A stretch of 64,000 nt of DNA, from NCBI RefSeq assembly GCF_014696675.1, contig NZ_JACJQN010000005.1, positions 62,001 through 126,000 on the forward strand, read 5' to 3'. The notes under the pieces were generated by a model. The model made no database searches, was not told the DNA's origin, and was given only the letters and a program-made list of their open reading frames with translations. The DNA is from Phormidium tenue FACHB-1052 (GTDB lineage Bacteria; Cyanobacteriota; Cyanobacteriia; Phormidesmidales; Phormidesmidaceae). A program made the translations under genes and the position numbers. Shown here piece by piece: positions 7,040 to 16,395 of this stretch (positions are counted from its first letter, which is position 1; every line of letters begins with the position of its first letter).

Positions 7040-8335
7040 CTACTCAGACTCCGAAGGCCAGGCAGCGTCGATGTCGCTGAGCACAGTATCTAAATCTTGG
7101 CCATCGACGTAGTCAACAATGCCTGACCAAAATGCGCCCGTGCCGATCGCCCCCGGCATCAGATCAGCACCGTCGAAGCGTAGCACATCGGCATTTTGCA
7201 AAATCTCGGCCTGCTTGCGGGTGAGGTCGTCGGGGTAGGCATCGAGGCTCACCTGCTGATGCGGTGAGATGTAGCTGCCCAACCCGGCCCAGATCGTGTG
7301 AGGTTCGGGGGTGGCTAGGTAGGCCATCAGGGCCCGCACCGCTGGTGTGTCATTAAATACGCCAAAAACAATGCCGCCCATAATCACCGCATCGCCCTGG
7401 GCGGGATCGATCGGCGGCAGCGGAAACACGCTGAGATTGACGCCGGGTTCGATGGTTTCGGGCAAAAATTCGACAATAAAGCTGGCCTGGTGGTGCAGGT
7501 AGCAGCCCGGCGGGTTAGCAAATAGGGGCAGCGGAGCTTCTCCAAAGGGGGTGCTGAGAATGCCGGTGGTGCCGCCCAGCACCGCGTCGGGGTTGAGGGC
7601 GATCGCCCCAAAGCCTTCAAACGCCGCCTTTACCTGAGGGTCGGCAAAGGGAATCTCGTGGCTCACCCACTGGTCGTAGACCTCTGGCCCCGCCTGGCGC
7701 AGCAGAATATCTTCGACCCAGTCGGTACCCACCCAGCCGGTGGCCTGGCCGCTTTCCATGCCCATGCACCAGGGTTTGCTGCCGTCAGCAATCATGCGAT
7801 CGCTCAGCGCTTCCAGCTCGGCCCAGGTGGTGGGCACGGTGTAGCCCTTGGCCTCAAAGGCCTCCGGGTTGTACCACACCAGACTTTTCACATCGGCCCG
7901 CATCCAGAGACCGTAGACATCGTCCGCTACACTGACCAGATTTAGCAGGTACTCGTCGTAGGCGTCGGTCAGGGTGGTGCGATCGATAAAGTCGGTGAGG
8001 GGCACCATCTGACCAGCCTCAGCAAAATCCATCATCAGCCCCGGCTGGGGGAACAGGGCTATATCCGGCGGGTTGCCCGAATCGACCCGCACTGGCACCA
8101 GGGTAGTAAAGGCGTCGCTGCCCTCATAGACGATTTCAATCCCGGTGGCGGCGGTAAAGGGGGCCATGGCGGCCCGCATCTTGTCTTCGCCCACGCCGGT
8201 CAGGGTGCCCAGAATGGTGATGGTATCGCCGGATTGAACTTCTGTAGTTTGGGGAGCGTTTGACTGCGGCCTACAGCCAACCACGACAACGCTGAAGATG
8301 AGCGTAAGCCCGACGAACTGGGGAAGTTTTTTCAT
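7040..8335 (-). CDS. Sugar ABC transporter substrate-binding lipoprotein (GgtB/AglE-like)
   Basis: A 431-residue extracytoplasmic binding protein. The first 21 residues are a lipoprotein signal ending in the lipobox VVGC (Cys21), so it is anchored to the outer face of the cytoplasmic membrane. The rest is a family 1 solute-binding fold (TITILGTLTGVGEDKMR..., GNPPDIALFPQPG, VSVADDVYGLWMRADVKSLVWYNP). The ILGTLTG and DIALFPQPG segments resemble the cyanobacterial glucosylglycerol/alpha-glucoside binding proteins GgtB and AglE. It is the last gene of a minus-strand run with two permeases and an ATPase. The cargo (glucosylglycerol, sucrose, trehalose or other alpha-glucoside) is inferred. A diguanylate cyclase gene separates it from the ATPase gene. 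Confidence 0.85.
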   Translation of the reverse strand: MKKLPQFVGLTLIFSVVVVGCRPQSNAPQTTEVQSGDTITILGTLTGVGEDKMRAAMAPFTAATGIEIVYEGSDAFTTLVPVRVDSGNPPDIALFPQPGLMMDFAEAGQMVPLTDFIDRTTLTDAYDEYLLNLVSVADDVYGLWMRADVKSLVWYNPEAFEAKGYTVPTTWAELEALSDRMIADGSKPWCMGMESGQATGWVGTDWVEDILLRQAGPEVYDQWVSHEIPFADPQVKAAFEGFGAIALNPDAVLGGTTGILSTPFGEAPLPLFANPPGCYLHHQASFIVEFLPETIEPGVNLSVFPLPPIDPAQGDAVIMGGIVFGVFNDTPAVRALMAYLATPEPHTIWAGLGSYISPHQQVSLDAYPDDLTRKQAEILQNADVLRFDGADLMPGAIGTGAFWSGIVDYVDGQDLDTVLSDIDAAWPSESE

Positions 8336-8418
8336 GGTGGTGGCCTGACTCAGTTGGCGTGTATGGCCTTAACCTTAGGTCAGGTTACGCTACTGTGCCA
8401 GCCCTGCGAAAAGAATCC

Positions 8419-10038
8419 TTATTCCCCACAGACTACGCGGTTGCGTCCGGTCTGCTTGGCTTGGTAAAGCGCCCGGTCGGCGATGTTGATCAGACGCTGG
8501 GGCGACAGGTTGGCGGTGGGAATCTGACAAGCTACCCCGACGCTGACGGTGACATAGACCGTCTCGGTTGCCGTTTCAAAATTCACGATGTTGAGGTTGC
8601 CGATGCTGCGGCGCAGGGTTTCGGCAATGGCGAGCGCCCCCGCCAGGTCGGTATGGGGCAAGACGACAGCAAACTCTTCACCCCCGTAGCGGGCGACTAG
8701 GTCGGTGGGGCGATTGACCACCTGCTGGCTGGTTTGGGCAACGGTGGTCAGGCAGACATCTCCAGCCGGGTGCCCGTGGCGATCGTTGAATTGTTTGAAA
8801 TGGTCTACGTCAAACATGATCAGTGAGAGGGGTGATTGGCTGCGGCTCAGGCGCTTCCATTCCTGCCGGAGAACGACATCAAAATGGCGGCGGTTGGCGA
8901 TTTTAGTGAGGGCGTCTTGGCGGTTCAGTTCGTTGAGGCGTTGATTAGCCCGCGCTAGGGCGTGGTTGGTGTCGGCCAGCCGTTCAGCTTGGCACTGCAA
9001 TGTCGCCAATAGGCTGGCCTGCTGCACGGCGATCGCCAACTGATCGGCCACCTGCCCCAGCAGCTCGACTTCTCCTGCACTCCACTGGCGATGGTCGCGG
9101 CACGTCTGAGCGATTAAAAACCCCCAGAGATGGCTTTCTTCTTCACCGCGCGACTGTAGCACCGGGGCAATGATGGCCGACTTAGCTGCGATCGCCCGCA
9201 TCCAGGGACTGAGGCAGAGATCGGCATCTTGGCAGTCTAGGTTGGTGACAGTGCTCACGGTGCCCTGACTGTAGTGTTGATAGCAGGTTGACCGTAGCCC
9301 TGGATCGTGCCACTGGTGGGTGGCGATGGCCATGGGGCAATCGGCTTGAGTCGTAACCTGAATCACCTCGCCGCCATGACCTGAGGTGAACTGAAAAATC
9401 AGGGTGCGATCGACGTGCAGATGCCGCTGCACCTCATCCGTGGCGGTGGCTAAAATGTCTTGCAGATCAAGGGTTTGGCGAACGCGCTGGGTAATTTGCC
9501 AGAGCGTGTGATCTTGCTCGGCCTTGCGCTGGAGGGCGAGTTCTGCCTCCTTGCGATCGCTCAGGTCTTGCACCAGCGCAAAATAGCCTTTCACTGCCCC
9601 CTCAGTGTCGTAGTCAGGCACCAGGGTGGCCTGCACGTAGCGCGTCCCCGCCAGGGCATAGTGGAGGGTTGCTTCGTAGACCACCTTTTCGCCCGACAAA
9701 ACTCGGTCGATATTGGGCTTAGCCTTTTCGTAAGCCGCCGTGCCAATCACTGTCTCTAGAGAGCGACCATAGAGATCCTCTGGCTTGATGCCAAACCACT
9801 CCTGATACGTGACATTGACGTATTGATAGCAGAGATTTTTGTCTACGTAGGAAACGCAAGCGGGCATCGAATCTACTATCTGCTGCAACAGATGCAGCTG
9901 AGCATAGACTTGAATCTGCCTATTCACGGTCTCCTCGTGCCGCCATGCCGTCGGGGAGAGGTGCAACTCCGATGACTCTGGAGTAATCTCGTTCCAAAAG
10001 CGGGGAGACTGCCGTTTACCTCTAGGCACCTTTGCCAT
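8419..10038 (-). CDS. PAS-GAF-GGDEF diguanylate cyclase
   Basis: Makes the second messenger c-di-GMP from two GTP. The protein is 539 residues from the ATG at 10036-10038 (chosen because upstream codons are not conserved-looking). Domains: PAS about 45-160 ([19 protein letters not shown]), GAF about 180-350, GGDEF about 370-535. The active site GGEEF is intact ([13 protein letters not shown]) and an inhibitory I-site RPTD sits exactly five residues before it, so feedback inhibition by product is expected. The GAF segment [24 protein letters not shown] resembles phytochrome/cyanobacteriochrome GAF domains, and Cys275 lies at the spacing of their bilin-binding Cys, although the usual following His is Leu. 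It is in the middle of a sugar ABC transporter run, same strand. Confidence 0.9.
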   Translation of the reverse strand: MAKVPRGKRQSPRFWNEITPESSELHLSPTAWRHEETVNRQIQVYAQLHLLQQIVDSMPACVSYVDKNLCYQYVNVTYQEWFGIKPEDLYGRSLETVIGTAAYEKAKPNIDRVLSGEKVVYEATLHYALAGTRYVQATLVPDYDTEGAVKGYFALVQDLSDRKEAELALQRKAEQDHTLWQITQRVRQTLDLQDILATATDEVQRHLHVDRTLIFQFTSGHGGEVIQVTTQADCPMAIATHQWHDPGLRSTCYQHYSQGTVSTVTNLDCQDADLCLSPWMRAIAAKSAIIAPVLQSRGEEESHLWGFLIAQTCRDHRQWSAGEVELLGQVADQLAIAVQQASLLATLQCQAERLADTNHALARANQRLNELNRQDALTKIANRRHFDVVLRQEWKRLSRSQSPLSLIMFDVDHFKQFNDRHGHPAGDVCLTTVAQTSQQVVNRPTDLVARYGGEEFAVVLPHTDLAGALAIAETLRRSIGNLNIVNFETATETVYVTVSVGVACQIPTANLSPQRLINIADRALYQAKQTGRNRVVCGE

Positions 10039-10159
10039 AGAGAAAACCCTCTGGTGGTGAAGTGAGCAGAACAAGTGCCAGAGTCGAATTATTCCCCGCT
10101 CAGCGTTGTTCTTAGCTAAGGTAACAAAAGCCACGCCTAAACGTGACCCACCCAAAGGG

Positions 10160-11263
10160 TTAACTTATTGCCTCCTCAGTGTGGGGATCGAACAGATGTA
10201 AAACAGCGGTGTTTACGGCGAGTTCAACCCTGTCACCTAGGGTCAGAGTCGATCGGCGATCGACCCTAGCGGTGCAGTTCTGCACGTTGCCTAACGTGAG
10301 GTAGACAATCACCTCATGGCCCATGCTTTCGGTGTGGGTAACGGTGCCCTTGAGGGGAGCGGTGACCATGCCGGGGGGCAGGTAGCGGCGATCGTGAATG
10401 TCTTCGGGGCGCAGGCCGCAGATCACCCGCTGACCGACGTAGCGCTGGTACTGAGCCGAGGTTGTCGGCGGTAGAGGCAAGCTTAGAGCATCGGATCTGA
10501 ACCAAAGCTGCTCCGCCATTTCGACCAGCACTCCATCAAAGAAATTCATTGCGGGGCTGCCAATAAACCCAGCCACGAACTTGTTTTTAGGCTGGCTGTA
10601 GACTGCCTGGGGGGTGTCGATCTGTTGCAAAACACCCTGGTTCAAGATGGCAATCCGGGTGCCCATGGTCATAGCCTCGACCTGGTCGTGGGTGACATAG
10701 ACGAACGTGCTCTCCAGCTCACGGTGCAGGCGGCTGATCTCGGTGCGGGCCTGCACACGCAGTTGGGCATCTAGATTGGAGAGGGGTTCATCCATCAAAA
10801 ACACCGCCGGGTTGCGAACGATCGCCCGACACACCGCCACCCGCTGCCGCTGCCCCCCCGAGAGTTCCCTGGGCTTGCGGTGGAGCAAAGATTCTAGCCC
10901 CATCTGCTGGGCCGCCCGCTGCACTCGCTGCTGAATGTCGCCCCTGCCCAAACCCTGAAGCTCTAGGCTAAAGGCCATGTTGTCGTACACCGTCATGTGA
11001 GGGTACAGCGCGTAGGACTGAAACACCATGGCAATGTTGCGATCGCGGCTCGCCAGCTCATTCACCCGGCGATCGCCGATGTAGATATCCCCCGTAGTCA
11101 CGTCGTCTAGCCCCGCCAGCAGCCGCAGAGTAGTCGTTTTGCCGCAGCCTGACGGGCCAACAAAGACCAGAAACTCGCGATCGCCAATCTCAATGTCTAA
11201 ATCGCGCAGGGCAACGAACTCGCCGTAGCGCTTGGTAACAGACTTGAAGGTGACCGAGGCCAT
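10160..11263 (-). CDS. Sugar ABC transporter ATP-binding protein (GgtA/MsmK/UgpC-like)
   Basis: The cytosolic ATPase of a carbohydrate importer, 367 residues from the ATG at 11261-11263 ([14 protein letters not shown] is the normal family N-terminus, preferred over the longer frame to 11284). Walker [11 protein letters not shown]-loop in [17 protein letters not shown], signature LSGGQRQR, Walker [15 protein letters not shown] and the H-loop His in [13 protein letters not shown] are all present. The last 130 residues are the TOBE/OB domain of the MalK-type subfamily ([12 protein letters not shown]), often a site for regulatory contacts. It lies downstream of both permease genes, before the diguanylate cyclase gene. 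Confidence 0.92.
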   Translation of the reverse strand: MASVTFKSVTKRYGEFVALRDLDIEIGDREFLVFVGPSGCGKTTTLRLLAGLDDVTTGDIYIGDRRVNELASRDRNIAMVFQSYALYPHMTVYDNMAFSLELQGLGRGDIQQRVQRAAQQMGLESLLHRKPRELSGGQRQRVAVCRAIVRNPAVFLMDEPLSNLDAQLRVQARTEISRLHRELESTFVYVTHDQVEAMTMGTRIAILNQGVLQQIDTPQAVYSQPKNKFVAGFIGSPAMNFFDGVLVEMAEQLWFRSDALSLPLPPTTSAQYQRYVGQRVICGLRPEDIHDRRYLPPGMVTAPLKGTVTHTESMGHEVIVYLTLGNVQNCTARVDRRSTLTLGDRVELAVNTAVLHLFDPHTEEAIS

Positions 11264-11296
11264 AGGGGTTGCCGTAGGTAACAAAACAGTTAGGGT

Positions 11297-11369
11297 GAGT
11301 TCTTAATTTTGAATTTTGAACTTTGAATTGACCGGAGAGCCCAAAACTAAGAACTCAAAACTTAAACAT
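11297..11369. repeat. AT-rich inverted repeat, second copy
   Basis: Contains TTTTGAATTTTGAACTTTG, ATTGACCGGAG and the reverse-oriented AACTCAAAACTTAA, matching the design of the element at 3374-3432 (both have TTTGAATTGAC next to a C/G-rich turn). It fills the gap between the GgtD-like permease and the ATPase genes and could fold in the transporter mRNA. Confidence 0.6.
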
Positions 11370-11373
11370 GCCT

Positions 11374-12222
11374 CTACCCCTTCACCGACCCCGCTAACAG
11401 CCCTCGCACAAAGTACCGCTGAAGGGCAAAAAACACCAGCAGCGGCACGGTCATGGTGACAAACGCCCCGGCGGTGAGCAGGTGCCAGTCTTGGCCCCGC
11501 GACCCGACCAGGTTTGTCAGAGTAATGGTCAGAGGCGCGACGGTGGGGGTACCGCCCAAAAACACCAGCGCCACCAGCAGATCATTCCACACCCAGAGAA
11601 ATTGGAAGACGGCAAAGGAGGCGATCGCAGGCATCGACAGCGGCACCACGACCCGCGTAAAAATTTTCAGGTGTGTCGCCCCATCCACCGCCGCCGCTTC
11701 GATCAAATCCCTCGGCAGTGCCCGAATGTAATTGCACAGCAGGTAAATGCCTAGGGGCAAACTGTAGCCCGTGTGGGCCAGCCACACTCCAGCAAAGGTG
11801 CCCGTCAGGCCCAAATCACCATAGGTTCGCAGCAGCGGAATAAACGTCATCTGCAAGGGCACCACCAGCAGCGCCACGATCGCCAAAAACAGCCACTGGC
11901 GACCGGAAAACTCCATCCAGGCCAGGGCGTAGGCGGCAAAGGCGGCGATCGCGATCGGCATCACCGTCGCCGGAATCGCAACGGTAAAGCTGTTCAGCAA
12001 CGCCTGCCCCATGCCCGCCGCGCCCAACACCGCGCGGTAGTTCTCCAGGCTGTACTGCGTAAACTCGAACGGGTGCTGAAATACCGTCCACCAGCCGGTG
12101 GCGAGTACGTCAGCTGGGGGGCGGATGGAGCTGATCAGCAGGCCCAGGCTGGGGAGGGTCCACAGGAAGGAGAGGGTGACGAGGGCGAGGTGGATGGGGG
12201 TGCGGGTGAGCCAGGGGGGCAT
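11374..12222 (-). CDS. Sugar ABC transporter permease (GgtD/AglG/MalG-like)
   Basis: A 282-residue membrane protein with about six transmembrane helices. The EAA loop that docks the ATPase is clear: EAAAVDGATHLKIFTRVVVPLSMPAI. Other family marks are the N-terminal hydrophobic helix (LALVTLSFLWTLPSLGLLISSIRP), the periplasmic ENYRAVLG stretch and GTFAGVWLAHTGYSLPLGIYLL. It should pair with the other permease (12291-13271) to form the channel. The start ATG at 12220-12222 sits at the edge of a G-rich tract. An AT-rich repeat separates it from the ATPase gene. Confidence 0.88.
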   Translation of the reverse strand: MPPWLTRTPIHLALVTLSFLWTLPSLGLLISSIRPPADVLATGWWTVFQHPFEFTQYSLENYRAVLGAAGMGQALLNSFTVAIPATVMPIAIAAFAAYALAWMEFSGRQWLFLAIVALLVVPLQMTFIPLLRTYGDLGLTGTFAGVWLAHTGYSLPLGIYLLCNYIRALPRDLIEAAAVDGATHLKIFTRVVVPLSMPAIASFAVFQFLWVWNDLLVALVFLGGTPTVAPLTITLTNLVGSRGQDWHLLTAGAFVTMTVPLLVFFALQRYFVRGLLAGSVKG

Positions 12223-12265
12223 GGGGTGGGGGGGTGGGGGAGTGAGGCTGCAAGTTTTGGATGGG
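12217..12265. repeat. G-rich tract between the two permease genes
   Basis: A run such as GGGGTGGGGGGGTGGGGGAG on the plus strand covers the start region of the second permease gene (C-rich on the coding strand). It resembles the C-rich tracts at 42060-42150 and 61556-61685. It may affect translation coupling or be a relic of a dispersed repeat. Confidence 0.55.
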
Positions 12266-12290
12266 CGATTTTGGGTTTTGGGAATGGGGA

Positions 12291-13271
12291 TTAACGGCTA
12301 GGTTCCTGGTGGCGGAATTCGCGGATGTTGACGACCATGATGGGGATGACGGCGAGCAGCAGCATGACGGCGATCGCACTGCCCCGACCGTAGTGGCGAA
12401 AGCTAAACATCTCCTTAAACATGCGGCTGGCGATCACCTCGGTGCCCAGGTTGCCCGCCGTCATCACGTAGACAATGTCGAACACTTTGAGCACCAGCAG
12501 CACGGTGGTGGTTGAGACTACCAGAATGGTGGAGCGAATCATGGGCACAACAATGCGCCAAAAAATCTGTACCTCATTGGCCCCATCGATGCGGGCGGCT
12601 TCGATCATCTCCTGGGGAATGCCTTTCACCGCCGCCGAGAGCAGCACCATACAAAAGCCCGTTTGCAGCCAAATCATAATGGCGATCAGGGCAAAGTTAT
12701 TGAGCGATCGCTCCACCAGCCAGCCCACTGGCTCAAAGCCCAGACTGGTGATCACTCCGTTGAGCAAGCCAATCTGGGCCGTCCCCGCCGGGCGAAAGGC
12801 GTAGATAAATTTCCAAATTACGCTGGCCCCAACGAAGGAGATCGCCATGGGCAGAAAGATCAGCGTTTTGGCCAGTGGCTCGTAGCGCACTCGGTCGGCC
12901 AGCACCGCGATCAGTAGCCCTAGGCTGACACTGACCCCCGTTACCCCCACCAGCCAGAAAATGTTGTTGCGAAAGGCCTCGCCCATACCTGGGTCAGCAA
13001 AGAGCGCGATGTAGTTACTGAAACCGACAAAGGACTGCGATCGCGCATCCAGCAAACTAACGTAAACCGTTAACGTGGTCGGGATCACCAGGTAGGCCGC
13101 CAGCAGCAACAGCGCCGGGGCCAGATAAATCCAGGGCAGAAGGCGACTTTTGAGCCGCCCCGATGCAAAACGCTCCACTAAGGCGTTTGCTCCATAAAAC
13201 AGAGCGATTACCCCACCGCTACCGACCACAATGGCCAGCACCGCCATCCCTATCTTTGAGAAAACGACCAT
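12291..13271 (-). CDS. Sugar ABC transporter permease (GgtC/AglF/MalF-like)
   Basis: A 326-residue polytopic membrane protein, first gene of the transporter run. Two hydrophobic helices at the N-terminus (residues 5-30 and 44-70) precede the transport core; the EAA loop EAARIDGANEVQIFWRIVVPMIRSTIL is well conserved and VLLSAAVKGIPQEMI leads into it. The longer N-terminus with an extra helix is usual for MalF-side partners. The likely promoter lies in the 224 bases shared with the divergent RidA gene. Function as half of an alpha-glucoside/glucosylglycerol channel is inferred from its neighbours. Confidence 0.88.
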   Translation of the reverse strand: MVVFSKIGMAVLAIVVGSGGVIALFYGANALVERFASGRLKSRLLPWIYLAPALLLLAAYLVIPTTLTVYVSLLDARSQSFVGFSNYIALFADPGMGEAFRNNIFWLVGVTGVSVSLGLLIAVLADRVRYEPLAKTLIFLPMAISFVGASVIWKFIYAFRPAGTAQIGLLNGVITSLGFEPVGWLVERSLNNFALIAIMIWLQTGFCMVLLSAAVKGIPQEMIEAARIDGANEVQIFWRIVVPMIRSTILVVSTTTVLLVLKVFDIVYVMTAGNLGTEVIASRMFKEMFSFRHYGRGSAIAVMLLLAVIPIMVVNIREFRHQEPSR

Positions 13272-13495
13272 AGATTTGCGGTTAGCTGTCAGCCAGTCTT
13301 AACGTTACCTTGCCCTAGGCTCAGCCGCTTCCAGTTCGTAGCCGCAGTACCAATGCCCCATTCTGCACTACCTTCAGCGCTCTTGATGTTTAGGGGCAGG
13401 AATCCTAGAAATGCTCCAGTGCGCCATTGGGTTGAAATGCCCGATACCACTCGGGAATAACGCTATGCTGGGGCTGATTTACCTTAGGCAGGGCA

Positions 13496-14002
13496 ATGGC
13501 GCGGCAGCGAGCATTTTCGGGCACCCCGTGGGAAGAGCAAGTCGGCTATTGCCGGGCGCTGCGGGTGGGCCAGCAGATTTTTGTCTCCGGCACCGCCCCC
13601 AGCGATGGCCAGGGGGGTACCTTTGCCCCCGGTGATGCCTATGCTCAAACCAAGCGCTGCTTTGAGATCATCCAGCAGGCCTTAGCAGAACTGGATGCCG
13701 ACCTCAGCGACGTGGTGCGCACCCGCATCTACATCACCGACATGGGCCGTTGGAAAGAGGTCGCCCAAGCCCACTACGAGCTGTTTGCCGACCATCCGCC
13801 GGCCAACACCACCGTCGAAATTCCGGCCCTGATGAACCCCGACATGCTGGTCGAAATCGAGGTCGAGGCCCTGTGCGAAGCAGCCCCATCCCAGCCACCA
13901 CCGGTCAGTCAACCCCAGAGGATGATTTTGGGCCGCCCGATTCAACGATCTGGCCTGCCGCCGACTACCGGATCAAATCTGGACGAAGGCTGTCTTGACT
14001 AG
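13496..14002 (+). CDS. RidA/YjgF-family deaminase with C-terminal extension
   Basis: RidA proteins hydrolyse reactive enamine/imine intermediates made by PLP enzymes. Residues 1-128 are the full family domain: GYCRALRVGQQIFVSGTAPS near the N-terminus, then the signature VVRTRIYITDMGRWKEV, with the Arg that binds the imine carboxylate (R in VRTRIYI), and PANTTVEIPALMNPDMLVEIEVEAL. The last 40 residues (Pro/Ser-rich) are an unusual tail, since RidA is normally 125-130 residues; no fold is evident. The ATG at 13496 has a weak AGGGCA before it. The gene is divergent from the transporter run and convergent with DUF2252, 4 bp apart. Confidence 0.85.
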   Translation: MARQRAFSGTPWEEQVGYCRALRVGQQIFVSGTAPSDGQGGTFAPGDAYAQTKRCFEIIQQALAELDADLSDVVRTRIYITDMGRWKEVAQAHYELFADHPPANTTVEIPALMNPDMLVEIEVEALCEAAPSQPPPVSQPQRMILGRPIQRSGLPPTTGSNLDEGCLD

Positions 14003-14006
14003 ACTT

Positions 14007-15428
14007 CTAATCGTCGTAGGCAACGGGAATGCGCTCCTGTTTGGCGGCGGTTACCAGGCGATCGTAGTCGCGCTCAGTTTGGTCGGCGTAGGCTTCAGCA
14101 AAGGAAACTAGGGCATCGGCTAACGCATCACCTTTGCCGATGTAGCCCGCTAGCATGGCGGCATCGCCCGACTTAGCGTGGGCCAGAGCCAACGCCCAGC
14201 CGCAGAGAGTGCAGTAGTCGGGCAGCCTCGACACCTGAAACTTGTCGGGTTCGAGCTTAAAGCCGCCTTTCATGTCGCGCAGTTGGCGAATGTAGTAGTG
14301 GGTGTCGTTGTGGCTACCCCAGCCCAAAAAAATATCGGGAGACCCCTGAATCAACTTCTGCCCAATCACCACCCGACGCCCCTGGTGGTCGTCGGGCAAT
14401 CGATGGGCACATCGCGCCGAAGAGTAGGAGGCCAGCGCTGAGGGCTGGGCTTCTTTGACCTGCAAGAACAGTGGATCGCTGGCGTCCTTGCCCTCTAAAT
14501 AAAGCACCCAGCAACGGGTGCCCACACTGCCCACTCCCACGACCTTACGGGCCACATCCAACAGCCGGTAGCGCGACAGCAAAAAGCGGCGATCGCCGCT
14601 CAGAGACTGCAAATAGTCTTGCAGCAGCGTCTCCACCGCAGATACTACCGTGGGGCCATCGCTTAACGTCTCGGCCCGCACCACCAGCGGCGGTGACTCA
14701 ATAATGTGGTGGCGATCGTCCACTAGGTTGGTCATTTCGTCGAGCACTTGCAGGTGGTTGCGATCGCGCGCCTTATCTAAAACTCGCTGGGCATACTTCT
14801 CAGCGCTGTCGGGCAGTTTGTCGAGCAGCTCGGCATCGGTAATGTTGTCGTACCACAGCTCAAGGTAAGGCAGGTCAGCGTAGATGGCCAAGTGCTGACG
14901 GTAGGATGCGATCGCCGCTCGCACCGAGTTTTGGCAAAGGGGGCGATCGCCCCCCAGATACCGCCCCGCCACCACAATGCTGGCCACCAAGCGCTTCAGA
15001 TCCCACTCCCAGGGGCCGGGGTAGGTTTCGTCAAAGTCGTTGATGGCAAAGACCAGGTTGCGCTCAGCCGAGGCAAACACGCCAAAGTTAGACACATGCA
15101 TGTCACCACAGGCCTGCACTTCAATGCCGGTGGTGGGCGCGGGGGCAATGTCGGCCATCATCACCGCCGCCGAGCCCCGCAAAAAGGCAAAGGGCGATGC
15201 CAGCATGCGCCCATAGCGCAGCGGCACCAGGGATTGCACGCGCGTTGTCGCCTCGGCCTGGAGCAAGTCTACCGGGTCAGGGCGATTGGCCAGGGGATGA
15301 TACTCGCCCAGGTCAGAGCGCTTTACCTGCTGCCGCAAAACCTTGCCCGCCGCGATGCGATCGGCCACCGACTGAGGCATGTCGATATCAGTGACTAGAC
15401 TAGAGGCCGGTTTGTCAGCAGCAACCAT
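14007..15428 (-). CDS. DUF2252 family protein
   Basis: A 473-residue cytosolic protein of the DUF2252 family, whose function is not established. Family marks: RYGRMLASPFAFLRGSA, then CGDMHVSNFGVFAS and INDFDETYPGPWEWDLKRL. The HVSNFG and NDFDE segments resemble the catalytic loop and metal-binding DFD of kinase-like phosphotransferases, so an aminoglycoside-kinase-like fold is often supposed (inference). The length agrees with the family. It is next to an SGNH hydrolase gene on the same strand, 29 bp apart, perhaps cotranscribed. Confidence 0.85.
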   Translation of the reverse strand: MVAADKPASSLVTDIDMPQSVADRIAAGKVLRQQVKRSDLGEYHPLANRPDPVDLLQAEATTRVQSLVPLRYGRMLASPFAFLRGSAAVMMADIAPAPTTGIEVQACGDMHVSNFGVFASAERNLVFAINDFDETYPGPWEWDLKRLVASIVVAGRYLGGDRPLCQNSVRAAIASYRQHLAIYADLPYLELWYDNITDAELLDKLPDSAEKYAQRVLDKARDRNHLQVLDEMTNLVDDRHHIIESPPLVVRAETLSDGPTVVSAVETLLQDYLQSLSGDRRFLLSRYRLLDVARKVVGVGSVGTRCWVLYLEGKDASDPLFLQVKEAQPSALASYSSARCAHRLPDDHQGRRVVIGQKLIQGSPDIFLGWGSHNDTHYYIRQLRDMKGGFKLEPDKFQVSRLPDYCTLCGWALALAHAKSGDAAMLAGYIGKGDALADALVSFAEAYADQTERDYDRLVTAAKQERIPVAYDD

Positions 15429-15457
15429 AGCAATCCAGACCAGAGACGGCAGCGTAG

Positions 15458-16201
15458 CTAAGCTTGACCAATAGGTACATCGACAGCGGTTTGAAAGGCA
15501 TCCCAGGTGAGAATATCTTGCAGCAGCGCCCGGTAGCCGCCCACATTAGGGTGCAGGCCATCCACAGAAATTAGCGGTTGCCACCAGGCTTCACCCCGGC
15601 CCATCCACAGGTTGAGCACATCCAAATAGGGAATATTGTGGCTGGTGCAGGCTAGACGGGTGACTTCGCGGTAGCGCCACTGGTCGCTGTGGGTGTAATA
15701 CAGCACCTCTGAGAAAGGCATGGCCTGCTCGTTGACCGGCGTCATGCCCACAAACAGCACCGGGCACAGCCGCCGCGCCTGGTTCAGGAGAGATTCGATG
15801 TGCTCCTGAAACTCGTCAAGGTCGGTGCGGTTGCGGCCTAGGATGTTGCCCACCCGCGCCGAGTCGTTGAGGCCCACCGACAGCACCAGCAGATCGGGCA
15901 CCCGGTTACGCAGCTCACCCCGGTTGCGAAACTCATGCTCAAGGCGCTGTTTCACCTGGCTGACCCCATCCCCCCGCACCCCGAGATTGTAAAAAACTGC
16001 CCCCTCACGGCCTGGGGCCATGGTCAAGCGGCGCAGGCGCTCAACCCAACCACCCCCCTCTGGGTCGCCAAAACCATACACCAGACTATCGCCCAGCACT
16101 AGCACCTTTTGGGGATGGGGCTGTTTGAGAATGATTCCTGGAGTAGGGGCGGGATGGGAGGCCAGCATAGAGTAATTAACGTAGGGAATGGGCCGAACCA
16201 A
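15458..16201 (-). CDS. SGNH/GDSL-family esterase or lipase
   Basis: A 247-residue hydrolase. Block I with the nucleophile is VLVLGDSLVYGFGDPEGGGW (the Ser of GDSL), block II Gly in LGVRGDGVSQ, block III Asn in VLSVGLNDSARVG, and block V DGLHPNVGG with the catalytic Asp and His. All four SGNH residues are therefore present. No clear signal peptide is seen, so it is probably cytosolic. The substrate cannot be read; members act on lipids, acyl groups on sugars, or thioesters. An internal Met at codon 12 is an alternative start. It lies immediately upstream of the DUF2252 gene on the same strand. Confidence 0.87.
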   Translation of the reverse strand: MVRPIPYVNYSMLASHPAPTPGIILKQPHPQKVLVLGDSLVYGFGDPEGGGWVERLRRLTMAPGREGAVFYNLGVRGDGVSQVKQRLEHEFRNRGELRNRVPDLLVLSVGLNDSARVGNILGRNRTDLDEFQEHIESLLNQARRLCPVLFVGMTPVNEQAMPFSEVLYYTHSDQWRYREVTRLACTSHNIPYLDVLNLWMGRGEAWWQPLISVDGLHPNVGGYRALLQDILTWDAFQTAVDVPIGQA

Positions 16202-16395
16202 TCAAACTGGACTATGGAGGGATTTGTTTTAAATTGTTTACATATTACCCTTTGAGGTGCCCAGTGCTAAAAGCAAAGCTTTACGGGACTGACAAAAAAG
16301 CGCAATTCGCGTAGCGTTCGGGGACCGACTCGAAACGAGTATCCGTTCCGGAATCGCCCAAGCTTGAAACTCACTGCTTTGCCTTAGGCTTGTAG

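Noticed and set aside
16310-16365. Foldback region before AI-2E that might be a small RNA
   Set aside because: The stem is short and imperfect and there is no terminator-like T-run, so I note it only in the gene entry.
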